From assembly GCF_000763135.2 (NCBI RefSeq), contig NZ_JRPR02000004.1, forward strand, positions 62,001-126,000: DNA of 64,000 bases, written 5' to 3'. The DNA is from Helicobacter jaachi. Its GTDB lineage: Bacteria > Campylobacterota > Campylobacteria > Campylobacterales > Helicobacteraceae. The position numbers and the translations under genes are program-made. The notes below the pieces were generated by a model, which did no database searches, was not told where the DNA came from, and saw only the letters and a list, made by a program, of their open reading frames with translations. Positions 27,692 to 39,332 of this stretch are shown one piece after another; within the stretch, counting starts at the first letter, position 1; each line of letters starts with the position of its first letter.

Positions 27692-29020
27692 TTGTCCATA
27701 GATAATATATTAAAAAAACTTAAAACTAAGCTATCAGAATCTGAATATGCTTCTTACATCTCACTTATGGAGTATGATGAAAGTGCCTCTAGGACGGATA
27801 CGGAAGTATTTTATGTGCCTAATATGTTTGTGGCAAATTGGATAAAAAGTAACTATTTAGAAATTATCGCGCATGCTTTTGAAGATGAAAATACGCTAGG
27901 TATTCGTCCAGAAATTCACATCAAAGTGAGAAAACAAAACCACAATGTGAAAAGTGTAAATCTTAATAAAATCGCTATGCCCTCCACAAATGCGATGAGT
28001 CTTAATCCCTACTACACTTTTGAAAACTTTATTGTGGGTAAATCTAATGAGCATGCCCACACCATTGCTAAGCTTGTGGCTCAAAGACAAGCCTCTGCGT
28101 ATAATCCTGTGGTATTTTATGGTAAGTCTGGGCTTGGCAAAACGCATTTGCTTAACGCCATAGGCAATGATGTGAAAGAAAAAAACAAAAATGTGTTGTA
28201 TGTTACAGCTGAAGATTTCCTCAATGACTATATGGAAAAAATTAAGCGCAAAACTATGGATAGCTTTCGCCATAAATACCGCAAATGTGATTATTTGCTT
28301 ATTGATGATGTGCAGTTTTTTGGCGGCAAAGAAGGCGTGCAGGAGGAGCTTTTAAATACCTTTAATGCGCTGTATGGCTCTAAAAAACAAATTGTGATGA
28401 CAAGCGATAAGCCTCCCAAAGAAATTAAAGGCTTAGAAGATAGGCTGCGCTCGCGCTTTGAAGGTGGGGTTATGGCAGAGATTACTAATCCTGAACTTGA
28501 GACAAAAATATCCATTATAGAATCTAAGTGCGAGCTTAACCGCATTAGCCTTGATAAAGAAGTCATTGAATACATCGCTTCAAATATTCATGCTAATATC
28601 CGCCAGATTGAGGGGATTTTATCCACCATAAACACGCATCTTAATCTTTCGCCACAAAGCAATGCCTTGCTCATTGCCAAAAATGTGCTTAAAAATTATC
28701 AAAATGAGAGATTAGGCGACATCACGCTTGATAATATTATAAAAGTGGTGAGTAAGGAGCTAAACATTAAGCCTAGTGAAATTACCTCTAAAGAGCGCAG
28801 CCGTAAGGTTGCCTTCGCGCGGCGCGCTGTTATTTACCTCGCACGCTCTTTAACGATTAATTCCATGCCTATGATTGCCAAAGAGCTTGGTATGAAAGAC
28901 CATAGCTCTGTGAGCAAGGCTTTAAAGGCTATTGAAACAGAAATTAAGCAAAACCCCTCCACAAAAAGCATTATCGAGGATATAAAAAGCAAAATTCAAC
29001 AAAGTCTTGATAGCATATAG
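27692..29020 (+). CDS. dnaA: Chromosomal replication initiator DnaA
   Basis: An AAA+ initiator of 442 residues. Domain I is residues 1-90, domain III starts at LNPYYTFENFIVGKSNEHAH with Walker A GKSGLGKTH near 145, and Walker B LLIDDVQFFGGKE lies near 205. Domain IV has a helix-turn-helix with the DnaA signature MKDHSSVSKALKAIE. The start appears to be TTG at 27692, preceded by AGGAAG, since no ATG fits the frame; this may limit DnaA synthesis. dnaN does not follow, unlike the common dnaA-dnaN order. Confidence 0.96.
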   Translation: MSIDNILKKLKTKLSESEYASYISLMEYDESASRTDTEVFYVPNMFVANWIKSNYLEIIAHAFEDENTLGIRPEIHIKVRKQNHNVKSVNLNKIAMPSTNAMSLNPYYTFENFIVGKSNEHAHTIAKLVAQRQASAYNPVVFYGKSGLGKTHLLNAIGNDVKEKNKNVLYVTAEDFLNDYMEKIKRKTMDSFRHKYRKCDYLLIDDVQFFGGKEGVQEELLNTFNALYGSKKQIVMTSDKPPKEIKGLEDRLRSRFEGGVMAEITNPELETKISIIESKCELNRISLDKEVIEYIASNIHANIRQIEGILSTINTHLNLSPQSNALLIAKNVLKNYQNERLGDITLDNIIKVVSKELNIKPSEITSKERSRKVAFARRAVIYLARSLTINSMPMIAKELGMKDHSSVSKALKAIETEIKQNPSTKSIIEDIKSKIQQSLDSI

Positions 29021-29126
29021 ATAACACCCATAGCGCAGCAAAATATAGAATCTAGAATCTATAAAAGTGCTACTTAAAGCTACAATCTTTCTTAAAATAA
29101 TTCTTGACTATGCGCTTAATTTGCTA

Positions 29127-29151
29127 AATTTTTAGTTTGTAACTAAAAATT
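29127..29151. promoter_or_regulatory. 25-bp dyad next to the cetBA -10 element (possible operator)
   Basis: AATTTTTAGTT (29127-29137) and AACTAAAAATT (29141-29151) are perfect 11-bp arms separated by TGT. A -10-like TAGAAT lies at 29154-29159, just 2 bp away, and the PAS gene starts 33 bp later. The dyad would overlap the -35 region, so it may be an operator; it could also be the dnaA terminator. Confidence 0.5.
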
Positions 29152-29191
29152 GCTAGAATTCCTCGTTGTTTGATTTTTATAAGGAGCAATA

Positions 29192-29689
29192 ATGATTGAT
29201 TTGGGTATGGAACTAAGCGACTCTACGCTCATTACATCTAAAACAGATTTAAAAGGCAGGGTAACATATTGCAATAAAGATTTTCTCCGATATAGCGGCT
29301 TTAGCGAAGATGAAGTATTTGGAAAACCACACAACATCGTGCGACACAAGGATATGCCAAAGGCGGTTTTTAAAATTTTGTGGGATTATGTTAAAAGGGG
29401 CGAGGAGGTCTTTGCCTTTGTGAAAAATAGAACCAAAGATAATGGGCATTATTGGGTTTTTGCCAATGTCACACCCTCATTTGATATGCAAAAAAATATC
29501 GTGGGCTATTATTCTGTAAGGAGAAAGCCAAATCCCAAAGCCATTAAGCAAATCGCTCAAGTATATCGCTCTATGCTTAGTGCGCAAAGTCAATCCACGC
29601 AGGCAAGCTACGCATTGCTTGAGCAGAAGCTTAGCGAGCATAATATGTCTTATAATCACTTCATACTTTCTTTGCAGGAGCGCGCATAA
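29192..29689 (+). CDS. PAS-domain energy-taxis sensor, CetB-like
   Basis: A soluble 165-residue PAS protein. [39 protein letters not shown] is the Aer/CetB type of FAD-binding PAS domain, and [30 protein letters not shown] completes it. In Campylobacter jejuni, CetB senses redox state and passes it to CetA. The next gene, overlapping by one base (TAATG), encodes the membrane transducer, matching the CetA/CetB bipartite system. Flavin binding is inferred from the family. Confidence 0.85.
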   Translation: MIDLGMELSDSTLITSKTDLKGRVTYCNKDFLRYSGFSEDEVFGKPHNIVRHKDMPKAVFKILWDYVKRGEEVFAFVKNRTKDNGHYWVFANVTPSFDMQKNIVGYYSVRRKPNPKAIKQIAQVYRSMLSAQSQSTQASYALLEQKLSEHNMSYNHFILSLQERA

Positions 29690-31071
29690 TGAAATGGCAA
29701 GATATATTAGTGCTTGCCTTGTTGGTAGTGGGCATAGGGCTTGATGTGTATACAAATGGGCTAAGCATGGTAAGCGCGATATTTGTGCTTATTGGTATTG
29801 TGTGGATTCTAAACTATTTGCTTTCACGCAAAGATAGGCGCTTAGTGCAAGCACTACTGCTTACCATGCAGGAATACACGCATGGTAAGTTTGAGGCGCG
29901 CATTACGCATATCAAGGGTAAAAGCGCAATATCAAAGATTTGTGAGTGCGTGAATGATTTTGCTGACCATTTGGAAGCCTTTTTGCGCGAGGTAAAAACT
30001 GCCATTGAATGCTCAAGAGAGGGTAAATATTATCGCAAGGCTATTATGGAGGGCTTAAATGGCACTTTCGCACAAAATATCGAGGGCATTAATCAGGCAT
30101 TAAGCGAGATTGAAAAAAACGCCAAAGATTCTATCCGCAACGCCCTCTCAAAAAATTTAATGAATCTTAGCCTCACTAGCCAAAATACCAACCTCGATAG
30201 TATCTCCCACACACTTAATGAAGATATCGTGCATATGAAAAAGGTGGATTTAAATATCCGCGATATTCGCACTTTAGCCCTTAATAGCAAAGAAGATGTA
30301 ACCAATCTCACAAGCTCCATTGGCGAGCTGCTCACGCTTATTGAGGCAAATAATCAATCAATTGAAAATCTAGCGCAAAAATCAAGCGATATTGGCAATG
30401 TCGTAGAGCTTATTAATGACATTGCCGAGCAGACCAATCTTTTAGCGCTCAATGCCGCTATCGAAGCCGCACGCGCGGGCGAGCATGGGCGGGGCTTTGC
30501 TGTGGTGGCAGATGAAGTGCGAAAACTCGCAGAAAAAACACAAAAAGCCACCAATGAAATTTCTATTTCTATCCAAAGTATGCAGCAAGAAGTAGGTAGC
30601 ATTGAAGAGGGCGGCGAGGAAGTGAGCAAAATCACTTCCGTTTCAGAATCTAAACTGCAAAGTTTCAAAGAAGTATTTGATAAAATGGAGGCAAATAGCC
30701 ATTCTTTAAACGATATCTTTACCCAGCTCTACAAGCGCCTCGTGCTTTCTGTGACAAAGCTTGACCATATTGTGTTTAAATCAAATCTCTATTTGTGCCT
30801 TAACACTCAGCAAAACCATACAAGTTTGCAAACAAATAATCCTATTTCTTCTCTGGTTGATGACAAAGATACAAATGCCATTATTTACGCACTGCTACCA
30901 CAAGCAGAGCTTGAAAACATTAGCCAAAGATTAAAGCAGGACGCACTTAATGCGGTGGCTTTCATCGGAGAGGAACTCACACAAGAGAGTTCGGCAAAAA
31001 TTTTAGAAGATGTCAAAGAAGTGGAGCAAAGCTCTGCCGTGCTGCTTGAGCATTTAACTCCCAAAGAGTAG
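29689..31071 (+). CDS. Methyl-accepting transducer, CetA-like, with C-terminal CZB domain
   Basis: A 460-residue chemoreceptor with two N-terminal helices (about 5-42), almost no periplasmic part, a HAMP-like region (about 45-130) and the signalling hairpin tip [38 protein letters not shown] near residues 245-283. A CZB zinc-binding domain follows ([14 protein letters not shown] near 360). It lacks a ligand domain of its own, so it probably takes its signal from the PAS protein encoded just upstream, as CetA does from CetB. Confidence 0.85.
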   Translation: MKWQDILVLALLVVGIGLDVYTNGLSMVSAIFVLIGIVWILNYLLSRKDRRLVQALLLTMQEYTHGKFEARITHIKGKSAISKICECVNDFADHLEAFLREVKTAIECSREGKYYRKAIMEGLNGTFAQNIEGINQALSEIEKNAKDSIRNALSKNLMNLSLTSQNTNLDSISHTLNEDIVHMKKVDLNIRDIRTLALNSKEDVTNLTSSIGELLTLIEANNQSIENLAQKSSDIGNVVELINDIAEQTNLLALNAAIEAARAGEHGRGFAVVADEVRKLAEKTQKATNEISISIQSMQQEVGSIEEGGEEVSKITSVSESKLQSFKEVFDKMEANSHSLNDIFTQLYKRLVLSVTKLDHIVFKSNLYLCLNTQQNHTSLQTNNPISSLVDDKDTNAIIYALLPQAELENISQRLKQDALNAVAFIGEELTQESSAKILEDVKEVEQSSAVLLEHLTPKE

Positions 31072-31108
31072 CTAGATTCTATAACTCACGTAAAAATATA
31101 GAATCTAG
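31072..31108. terminator. Inverted TATAGAATCTAG pair between convergent genes (putative bidirectional terminator)
   Basis: CTAGATTCTATA (31072-31083) and TATAGAATCTAG (31097-31108) form a 12-bp stem with a 13-nt loop starting directly after the cetA-like stop codon. Confidence 0.6.
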
Positions 31109-31168
31109 AAAAATGTGTGCATTTTTAAACATTTAGATACGCTTGCGCGCTCTATTTGCCCATTTTAA

Positions 31169-32182
31169 TTAGCTTACCTTTGCTACAAATTTTCTCCCTA
31201 AATGCGCGCTCTTTAGCTCGCTTAAAGCCTGTGGAATCTCGGCAAAATCAATTATTTGAATATCTGGCAAAAGTATTTCGCCGCTTAAAACAAGGCTAAA
31301 AAGCTCCTCTCCTTGCGCTCTAAGCCGCCTAAAATCCGCCTCACTACCGCACTCATGTATCGCACCTAGCGCAATCTCATGCAACGAAGGACAAAAAGTA
31401 AAAGCCCTCACAGCATTCTCCTCAATGCGCCCCAAAATAGAAACGATATGCCCATAATAGCCCAAAAGGCAGACTAGCTCGCTAGCCTTGCCCATCGTAT
31501 CAAAGATAGCATAGAATCTATTCCGCACAGATTCTATCGCGCCATTTATAGAATCTAGATTCTGCGCGCAAAACTCCTCATACTCATAGCACGCCCACGC
31601 CCCTTGCGCCAAAAGCACGCTATGATGCTTCTTACTTGCCACAGCACTTACTCTAGCATTTTGCCGCACTAAAAGCGAGAGCAGTATCCGCCCAAGCGCG
31701 CCCCCAGCGCCATACACGAGCACATCTCTCCCCGTAAGCAATGGCACTTTATGCAGCGCCTGCATAGCAGTAAGCCCAGGGCAAGGCAGACTAGCGGCAA
31801 TATGCAGCGGCAGGCTAGCAACTAGTGGCATTAACGCACTAGAACGCACAATGCTATATGTGCTAAAACTCCCATCACTGCGCAAATCCGTGTGATACGC
31901 GTATATCTGCCCGATTTTTATAGGATTATGCTCTTGATTTGGGTAGCTTGTAAGTGCGATACCAACGCCATCTACGCCCATTATCTGCCCTGCTTTTTTA
32001 GGCGAAAAGCTATCTAAAAGCTTGTAATCAACAGGATTTAGCCCGACAAAAAGATTTTGTATAAGCGTCTCTCCCGCATTTAGCGCGCGCAAGGGCTTTT
32101 CTTGCAGGCTAAGCTTTAAAGGCGTATTTGGAGCAAAGCAAAAGCCTTTCGTATTTTGCGGCATTTTAGGGACTTCATTCAT
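31169..32182 (-). CDS. Zinc-type alcohol dehydrogenase/quinone oxidoreductase-like MDR protein
   Basis: A medium-chain dehydrogenase/reductase of 337 residues. GLNPVDYKLLDSF and AGQIMGVDGVGIAL are the MDR substrate-domain blocks, and VLVYGAGGALGRILLSLL near residue 160 is the NAD(P) Rossmann motif. The cysteine zinc ligands of true alcohol dehydrogenases are absent, which favours the zinc-independent quinone-oxidoreductase branch. It follows the oleate hydratase gene by 39 nt in the same direction; a shared role in lipid or aldehyde detoxification is possible but unproven. Confidence 0.8.
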   Translation of the reverse strand: MNEVPKMPQNTKGFCFAPNTPLKLSLQEKPLRALNAGETLIQNLFVGLNPVDYKLLDSFSPKKAGQIMGVDGVGIALTSYPNQEHNPIKIGQIYAYHTDLRSDGSFSTYSIVRSSALMPLVASLPLHIAASLPCPGLTAMQALHKVPLLTGRDVLVYGAGGALGRILLSLLVRQNARVSAVASKKHHSVLLAQGAWACYEYEEFCAQNLDSINGAIESVRNRFYAIFDTMGKASELVCLLGYYGHIVSILGRIEENAVRAFTFCPSLHEIALGAIHECGSEADFRRLRAQGEELFSLVLSGEILLPDIQIIDFAEIPQALSELKSAHLGRKFVAKVS

Positions 32183-32206
32183 TATTCACCTCGCATTTTG
32201 CAAAGT

Positions 32207-32226
32207 TATAGAATCTAGATTCTATA
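32207..32226. repeat. 20-bp perfect palindrome of the AGAATCT motif at the ohyA stop codon
   Basis: Two facing TATAGAATCT copies form a perfect palindrome that includes the ohyA stop codon (32222-32224). It may form a hairpin between ohyA and the MDR gene. Confidence 0.65.
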
Positions 32227-33994
32227 TCACCCCATATTCTTTCAAAAGGTCGCCTAGGAGTGTGTTGTCAATTTTTGCTATGGCGGCTTTTTCAAGCAGT
32301 TTGACTAAAAAAGGCACTTTCATTTCTGTGGGCTTTTTCCCGTCCATTAGCCGCACGCTAGAGGCAAGCAGGGCGCGAATATCAAAGCGCGAGCCAAAGA
32401 CTTCCGGCACGCCCCTATCCACATTCAATAAAGTATAAACCGCCTCCATCGCCGTTCTAACCGAGTATTCAGTCGTAAAAATCGTATCACTAGCCGTCTG
32501 TGCAAACTGCCCTAAAAACGCAAAATTCACACAACCCTGCGGCACCACATCAGGTCTATCACCCTTTGCGCGCGGCATAAAAAACGCCGTGATATAGGGC
32601 ATCATGCAAGGCACACAGCGCGCATGCTTTTCGCTATATTCCACAATCTTATCGCTCGGCACGCCGATATGATACAGCCACTCTTGGATAATCTCGCGCC
32701 CGCTGCACTCTTTCAAGGGCTTTTTGACAAAATCGCCCGGCACATCGGTAAATAGCCCATAAAACCAAATCACAAGCTGCTCTTTTGGCTGACTTTTGAA
32801 ATGCGGCTGCCGATTGATAGTCCAGCTAAGCAGCCACGCAGAATCTCGCGCCGTGACAATGCCGCCGGTCACGACTTTCCCGCTAAAAGGGTCGCGTTTG
32901 CAAATTTTCTCAATATAAGGCGGGATAACATTATCAAGTGTCGTTATAGTCGCAGATTCCCAATTTGTCGCCTTAATATTGTTACAAAATTTCTCAGGGC
33001 GACCGAAACTAGAATCTTGAGCGGCGATATTTTTCCATAATTTCCAGCACGCACCCTCGCTTGTATTCAGCACCGGTGCGGTATTATCATCGCCTAAAGT
33101 CGAATTTTCCGTGCAGCTACCATTCGTAACAAACACCAAGTCATTTTCGCTTAATTTTATAGAATCTTCCTTGCCATCACGTTCAAAAATTATCTCTTTT
33201 GCCACCTTTTTGTTACCATTTTTCTCAAATTTCACATTGGTAACTTTTGTATTGTAGATAAAATTCACATTATGCTGCTTAAGATACGCAATCATGGGCA
33301 TTATAAGCGACTCATATTGATTATATTTTGTGAATTTTAGCGCAGACAAATCAGGCAGCCCATCGACATGATGGATAAATCGCTGCAAATATAGCCGCAT
33401 CTCAAGCGCGCTGTGCCAATTCTCAAACGCAAACATCGTGCGCCAGTAAAGCCAAAAGTTAGAATCTAGCACTTCTTTGCTAAACACTTCATCGATTTTT
33501 TTGTCATACAAGTCCTCATCGCGCGTGAAAAATAGCTTTAAAATCTCCATTAAGCCCTTATCACTCAAGCCAAATTTCTTGTCAGTATGGGCGTCTTGAC
33601 CTTGATTTTGCGTTACTCTCATCAAAGAAAAATTTGGGTCTTTTTTGTTTAGCCAATAAAATTCGTCCAAAACACTTGCATTCTCAACCTCTAGCGAGGG
33701 GATAGAGCGAAACAAATCCCAAAGGCACTCAAAATGATTTTCCATCTCGCGCCCACCGCGGATAACAAAGCCCTTTTTGCTCTCATTATAGATTCCATCG
33801 CACGCCCCGCCCGGCAGACTTAGCTCCTCTAAAATGTGGATTTTCTCGCCCTTCATCTGCCCATCACGGATAAGAAAACACGCCGCAGACAGACTTGCAA
33901 GCCCACTTCCCACAAGATACGCACTCTTATTATCCACGCCCTCTGGCTTTAATGGGCGCGCAAACGCCTCGTAATTCCCGCTGCTGTAATACAT
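32222..33994 (-). CDS. ohyA: Oleate hydratase (myosin-cross-reactive antigen family)
   Basis: FAD-dependent addition of water to cis-9 unsaturated fatty acids, giving 10-hydroxy acids. The 590 residues match the family length. [20 protein letters not shown] near 26-45 is the FAD motif and [14 protein letters not shown] follows. [26 protein letters not shown] near 75-100 is the most diagnostic block and carries the proposed catalytic glutamate. [14 protein letters not shown] (near 225), [12 protein letters not shown] and [28 protein letters not shown] complete the fold. The enzyme is common in gut Firmicutes and can detoxify host or dietary fatty acids; in a Helicobacter it may come from transfer. 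Confidence 0.93.
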   Translation of the reverse strand: MYYSSGNYEAFARPLKPEGVDNKSAYLVGSGLASLSAACFLIRDGQMKGEKIHILEELSLPGGACDGIYNESKKGFVIRGGREMENHFECLWDLFRSIPSLEVENASVLDEFYWLNKKDPNFSLMRVTQNQGQDAHTDKKFGLSDKGLMEILKLFFTRDEDLYDKKIDEVFSKEVLDSNFWLYWRTMFAFENWHSALEMRLYLQRFIHHVDGLPDLSALKFTKYNQYESLIMPMIAYLKQHNVNFIYNTKVTNVKFEKNGNKKVAKEIIFERDGKEDSIKLSENDLVFVTNGSCTENSTLGDDNTAPVLNTSEGACWKLWKNIAAQDSSFGRPEKFCNNIKATNWESATITTLDNVIPPYIEKICKRDPFSGKVVTGGIVTARDSAWLLSWTINRQPHFKSQPKEQLVIWFYGLFTDVPGDFVKKPLKECSGREIIQEWLYHIGVPSDKIVEYSEKHARCVPCMMPYITAFFMPRAKGDRPDVVPQGCVNFAFLGQFAQTASDTIFTTEYSVRTAMEAVYTLLNVDRGVPEVFGSRFDIRALLASSVRLMDGKKPTEMKVPFLVKLLEKAAIAKIDNTLLGDLLKEYGVI

Positions 33995-34039
33995 TGCACA
34001 CCTCCACGCAAAAATTTGCGCAATTATAATACAAAGTTT

Positions 34040-35503
34040 CTAATCTTTTAGGCTCTTTGGCGCACATTTTTGAAGCACGAGCAGCGCGCCATCAAAGTAT
34101 AAAAAGCAATAAGGCTCGCTAATATTATGCTTGCTCAAATAATCCCTTGTGGCTTTAAAATCTGTGGCTTTATCCGTCTCATTTGCGGTGCTAAGCAGGA
34201 TTAAATCACAAGATTCTTGCTTAAGCGGGTGTGTAACGAACTCAAATTCGGGCAAATATCGCGCATAGCTTATCCACGATACAGGCAGCTTACAATGCGC
34301 GCTATCAAAGTGCGTGGTGATATAAGCTGATGCGGCGCGAATATCTTCTTTTTTATAAGTGGCGCTAAGCAAAAAGCTATGAATGCTTAAACATACAAGG
34401 ATTAAGCACACAAAGGGCAGCACACGCCTCCCATAAAAGCCTAAAATAAGGGCTACAAACAAGTATCCAAAAGGATAAATCTCAATAAAATAGCGCGTAG
34501 TCATTGTTTTACTCACAAAAGTAAAAATCACCACAAGCATACATATCTCAAATACGATAGGTAAGCAAAGCGTAATATGGCGCTTTATAAGGCTGCGCAA
34601 TTGAGCAAAATTACTCACAGTAAGATAAAGGGTTGTGAGAATAAGCGCGCCTATGCCATATTTACCAAACATTGAGAGTAAAACGCTCCATACCAAACTC
34701 CACACGCTGCCCTCATGAATCCAGTTTTGTCCATTTGCCGAACCAATAATGCGCTCATAGAATCCACCATAATATATATGCACAAGAATCCACGCAACGC
34801 CCACACAGCCAATTATTAGAAAGCTTAAAAATACAGGGAGAAAAAGTGATTTTTTATACAAACATTCAAGCAAAAGCGCTAGCCCTGCGCAAAAACAAAA
34901 AATATATGCATAATAATGCGTTAAAATGAGCAAAACTCCAACAAAACTTAGCCCAACAAAATGCCAAATACTAAGGGAAGTAAAGCGCGCATATAAAGAT
35001 TCTCTAATCAAAAAATACAGCACACAAAATACAGATGATAAACCTAGTAGCATGGCATAGCTGCGCAATTCCTGCGCATAGTAAATCGTATTTGGCGCAC
35101 ACAAATATATACCAAAATAAATAAAGGCTACATAGCGCCCTGTGTGCTTTTGCAATAGATAATAACTGACAAAACCCCCTACAAGAATGCAAAGTGTGCT
35201 AAAAAATCGTAAAACGCCATCAGTGTAGCCAAAAAGTTTGGCATAGAAGTAAAGTAGAAAATTATATAAAAAAGGGTGATTGTCGCCTAAAACAAGCTCC
35301 CAGAATCTATTAAGAGAGGTTATACCCCCCCCCCCCGATACTCATCACGCTAAAGCCCTCATCACCCCAGATAGAAGTGCGAGTGATATTTGATAGCACA
35401 ATGGCTAAAAATATCGCGCATAGCGCGCATAATACGAGCTTGCCCTGATGATTTAAGAAAGCTTTGGACAAGGATACCTTAGGGGCTTTAGATTCTATAG
35501 GCA

Positions 35504-35504
<1 letters not shown>
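34040..35504 (-). CDS. GT39/ArnT-like membrane glycosyltransferase, phase-variable, OFF (frameshift at G12 tract)
   Basis: A polytopic glycosyltransferase of the PMT/ArnT superfamily that would transfer a sugar from a lipid-phosphate donor to a surface glycan or protein. The ATG at 35504 has AAGGAG upstream and overlaps the ilvC stop. The frame reads 54 residues (including TRTSIWGDEGFSVMS, the family's D-E motif after helix 1), then meets 12 G residues and stops after YNLS. With 11 G (or 8, or 14) it continues as ITSLNRFWELVLGDNHPFLYNF and joins the long open frame (QKHTGRYVAF onward) to 34040, giving about 487 residues with some ten helices. The catalytic D-E pair and the membrane core are therefore in different frames as sequenced. 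Confidence 0.88.
35325..35336 (-). repeat. Homopolymer G12 tract (contingency locus) in the GT39 gene
   Basis: Twelve consecutive C on the + strand, read as G in the gene. G11 would be in frame, G12 is out of frame. Tracts of this length slip at high rates in Helicobacter and Campylobacter. Confidence 0.93.
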
Positions 35505-36580
<1,076 letters not shown>

Positions 36581-36583
36581 TCA

Positions 36584-36589
36584 ATTATA
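36584..36589 (-). promoter_or_regulatory. -10 element for ilvC
   Basis: On the minus strand this reads TATAAT, about 55 nt before the ilvC ATG and within T/A-rich sequence. It sits back to back with the ppc promoter. Confidence 0.5.
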
Positions 36590-36606
36590 GTTAAAACAAA
36601 CTTAGT

Positions 36607-36612
36607 TATAAT
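36607..36612 (+). promoter_or_regulatory. -10 element for ppc
   Basis: TATAAT, 27 nt before the ppc ATG, divergent from the ilvC promoter. Confidence 0.5.
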
Positions 36613-36638
36613 TAACGCCAAATCACAAAGGAGGCAAA

Positions 36639-39332
36639 ATGCAGCACATCACAGATACAAACTCACCCTTATCACGCTCTAGCCTACTTGAGCCAGCGCA
36701 AATGGAATTTGTAGGAGAAATCATCACTAGCCTCCTGCAGAGCATTGATACAGAGCTAACGCACGCCTTTATTAGTATTAAACAAAGCCTTGAAAAGAAA
36801 GATATTGAGACATTTAAGCGCGCGCTTGCAGAGATTTCAGCACAGGATAAAACACTTTTTATTATAAAGGCTTTCACGCTCTATCATATGCTACTTAATA
36901 TTATCGAGGAGTTAAACCTTAGCAACAATGCCACACTCAACACCCTCCCCCAAAGCCTGCAGGATTTAAATAAAGAGGGCTATGATACTTGTGATATGCT
37001 AGAGATTTTAGAGCATTTGCGCTTTTATCCCGTCTTTACCGCGCACCCTACAGAATCTCGCCGCCGCACTTTCCTTGAAGCGCATCATCAAATGAGCCAA
37101 AACATTCAAGCCATTTTTACGCACAATGACAGCGCGGCTAAAGCCCAACTGCTCTATCGCTTGCACCTATTGTGGCATACGCATTTGGTGCGCAGTGAAA
37201 AAATGGAGATTTTATTTGAGCTTGATAATCTACTCTATATTATTGAAAGTTCCATACTTGAGGCGGCTACAAAGGTTTTAGGCGATATACAATGCTTGCT
37301 AAATAAAAATTTAGAGCATTCGCCAATCACACTAGGCAGCTGGATAGGCGGCGATAGAGATGGCAATCCCTATGTAAGCAATGAAATTATGACAAAGGTT
37401 ATGAAAATCGCGCATAAGGCTATCATTGAAGTGTATATTAAAAAATGCGATAAGCTTATCCGCGAGCTTTCCATGTCTATGGATTTTATAAAGCCTAGCA
37501 AAGCCCTCATGCAATCCCTACAAGATAATATAGCCCAACTCTCGCAAAGTCAAGCCACACTCTTTGCCAAAGAACCCTTTCGCGCTAAACTCTACCTTAT
37601 CAAAAAGAAATTGCAAAATCGCCTCATAGCCATTAATACTGTGGATAATATTGATTTTACCTACAAAGATTCTAAAGAGCTTATTGGCGATATTGATATG
37701 CTTATAGAATCTCTAGATTCTATCTCTGCAGCGGGATTGGTGGAGTTTAGGCATTTAGTGCTGCTTGGGGGCTTTCATCTTTTAAGGCTTGATTTTAGGG
37801 AGCATAGAGATGTAATTTTAAACGCCACAAGCGAGGTATTTTGCCTTATTGGGAGGAGCGATAGCGATTTTAAGGATTTAAGCGAGAATAAAAAATGCGA
37901 GATTTTAAATACGGCTTTAGGCGCTAAAAGATTTGATTTAAATACCATACTTGAAGAGCTTTCACCAGAAACAAGGCGCTTTGTGGGTGCATTTTTACGC
38001 ATTCAGTGGGCAAAAAAGCATATTTCAGAGCATATTTTGCAAAGTTTTATCATCTCTATGTGCACAGAAGCAAGTGATTTGCTCTGTGTGCTGTGGTTTG
38101 CTAAACAAAGCGGCTTATGGAAGCCGGGCAAAAAAAAGGAGGCAAAAAGCGGCAAGGCAAAAATTTCCATTACCCCACTTTTTGAGACCATAGACGACTT
38201 ACAGCGCGCACAAAGCATTATCCAAACACTATGTGTAAACCCGCATTATCGACAATATCTACTTGATAATCAAAGCACGCAAGAAATTATGATTGGCTAT
38301 TCAGATTCAAGCAAAGATGGTGGGATTTTTGCTAGCAATTACAATTTATATCACGCTATTAGCAATCTTACCAAGCTCCAAAGCACGCTTGATATACATA
38401 TTCGCTTTTTCCACGGGCGCGGAGGGAGCGTTAGCCGCGGTGGCGGGAGTTTGGAGGAGGCTTTATTATCCTCTAGCCCTCAAAGTGTGAATGGCGTGCT
38501 AAAAACCACAGAGCAAGGCGAAATGATAAGCGCTAAGTATCTTAACAAAAATATCGCTACTAAAAATTTTTCAAGCACCCTTAGCGCGCTGCTTAAAAGG
38601 GCAGCATATGATACTTATTGCGTAGGGAGCGCGTGTGAAGTTAATCCAGAGACGATGAGCCTGCTTGAGCCTATTTCGCAGCATTCCTACAAAGCCTATC
38701 GCGCACTTGTGTATGAAAATAAGGGATTTATGGAGTATTTTAAAAATGCTACGCCCATAGAATTTATACAGAATCTAAACTTAGGTTCGCGCCCAAGCAA
38801 GCGCAAAGACACGCAAAAAGTCGAGGATTTACGCGCAATTCCCTGGGTATTTGCATGGACGCAAAATCGCAGCATTATCCCCGCATGGTATGGGCTAGGC
38901 AGTGGTTTAGCGCAAGGAGATAAAAATGCCTTGCGAGATTGCTACGCTCAATCACTTTTTTTTAAAACTACCATTGATAACATCTCTCAAGCCCTGCTCA
39001 AGGTAGATTTAGACATTGCAAAACTTTATAATGAATTTGTGAAAAATAAAGCCATAAGAGAGGATATTTGGGAGCATATTTATGCCCAATACAACCTTAC
39101 TTTAGAGTATTTGCTCTATTTGCGCAATGAAAGCGAGCTGCTAGATTCTGAAAGTGGCATTAGAGAATCTATCCTTTTGCGCAAGCCATATTTGAGCGTG
39201 CTTAATCTCACGCAAATTGAGCTTATCAAAAAATACCAAAGCTCGCATTATGCAAAGGCGCAAGAGCGGCTTATGGAGCAAATCCACGCCACTATTGTAG
39301 GCATAGCTCAAGGCATTCGCAATACTGGCTAA
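36639..39332 (+). CDS. ppc: Phosphoenolpyruvate carboxylase
   Basis: Anaplerotic carboxylation of PEP to oxaloacetate, 897 residues. FTAHPTESRRRTFLEAHHQ near 138 holds the catalytic histidine. GGDRDGNPYV near 242, SDSSKDGG near 555 and FFHGRGGSVSRGGGS near 590 form the PEP and bicarbonate sites, and LNLGSRPSKRK and FAWTQNRSIIPAWYGLGSGL complete the core. GGAGG precedes the ATG. H. pylori lacks this enzyme as far as I recall, so it points to an enterohepatic species or related genus. Confidence 0.97.
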   Translation: MQHITDTNSPLSRSSLLEPAQMEFVGEIITSLLQSIDTELTHAFISIKQSLEKKDIETFKRALAEISAQDKTLFIIKAFTLYHMLLNIIEELNLSNNATLNTLPQSLQDLNKEGYDTCDMLEILEHLRFYPVFTAHPTESRRRTFLEAHHQMSQNIQAIFTHNDSAAKAQLLYRLHLLWHTHLVRSEKMEILFELDNLLYIIESSILEAATKVLGDIQCLLNKNLEHSPITLGSWIGGDRDGNPYVSNEIMTKVMKIAHKAIIEVYIKKCDKLIRELSMSMDFIKPSKALMQSLQDNIAQLSQSQATLFAKEPFRAKLYLIKKKLQNRLIAINTVDNIDFTYKDSKELIGDIDMLIESLDSISAAGLVEFRHLVLLGGFHLLRLDFREHRDVILNATSEVFCLIGRSDSDFKDLSENKKCEILNTALGAKRFDLNTILEELSPETRRFVGAFLRIQWAKKHISEHILQSFIISMCTEASDLLCVLWFAKQSGLWKPGKKKEAKSGKAKISITPLFETIDDLQRAQSIIQTLCVNPHYRQYLLDNQSTQEIMIGYSDSSKDGGIFASNYNLYHAISNLTKLQSTLDIHIRFFHGRGGSVSRGGGSLEEALLSSSPQSVNGVLKTTEQGEMISAKYLNKNIATKNFSSTLSALLKRAAYDTYCVGSACEVNPETMSLLEPISQHSYKAYRALVYENKGFMEYFKNATPIEFIQNLNLGSRPSKRKDTQKVEDLRAIPWVFAWTQNRSIIPAWYGLGSGLAQGDKNALRDCYAQSLFFKTTIDNISQALLKVDLDIAKLYNEFVKNKAIREDIWEHIYAQYNLTLEYLLYLRNESELLDSESGIRESILLRKPYLSVLNLTQIELIKKYQSSHYAKAQERLMEQIHATIVGIAQGIRNTG

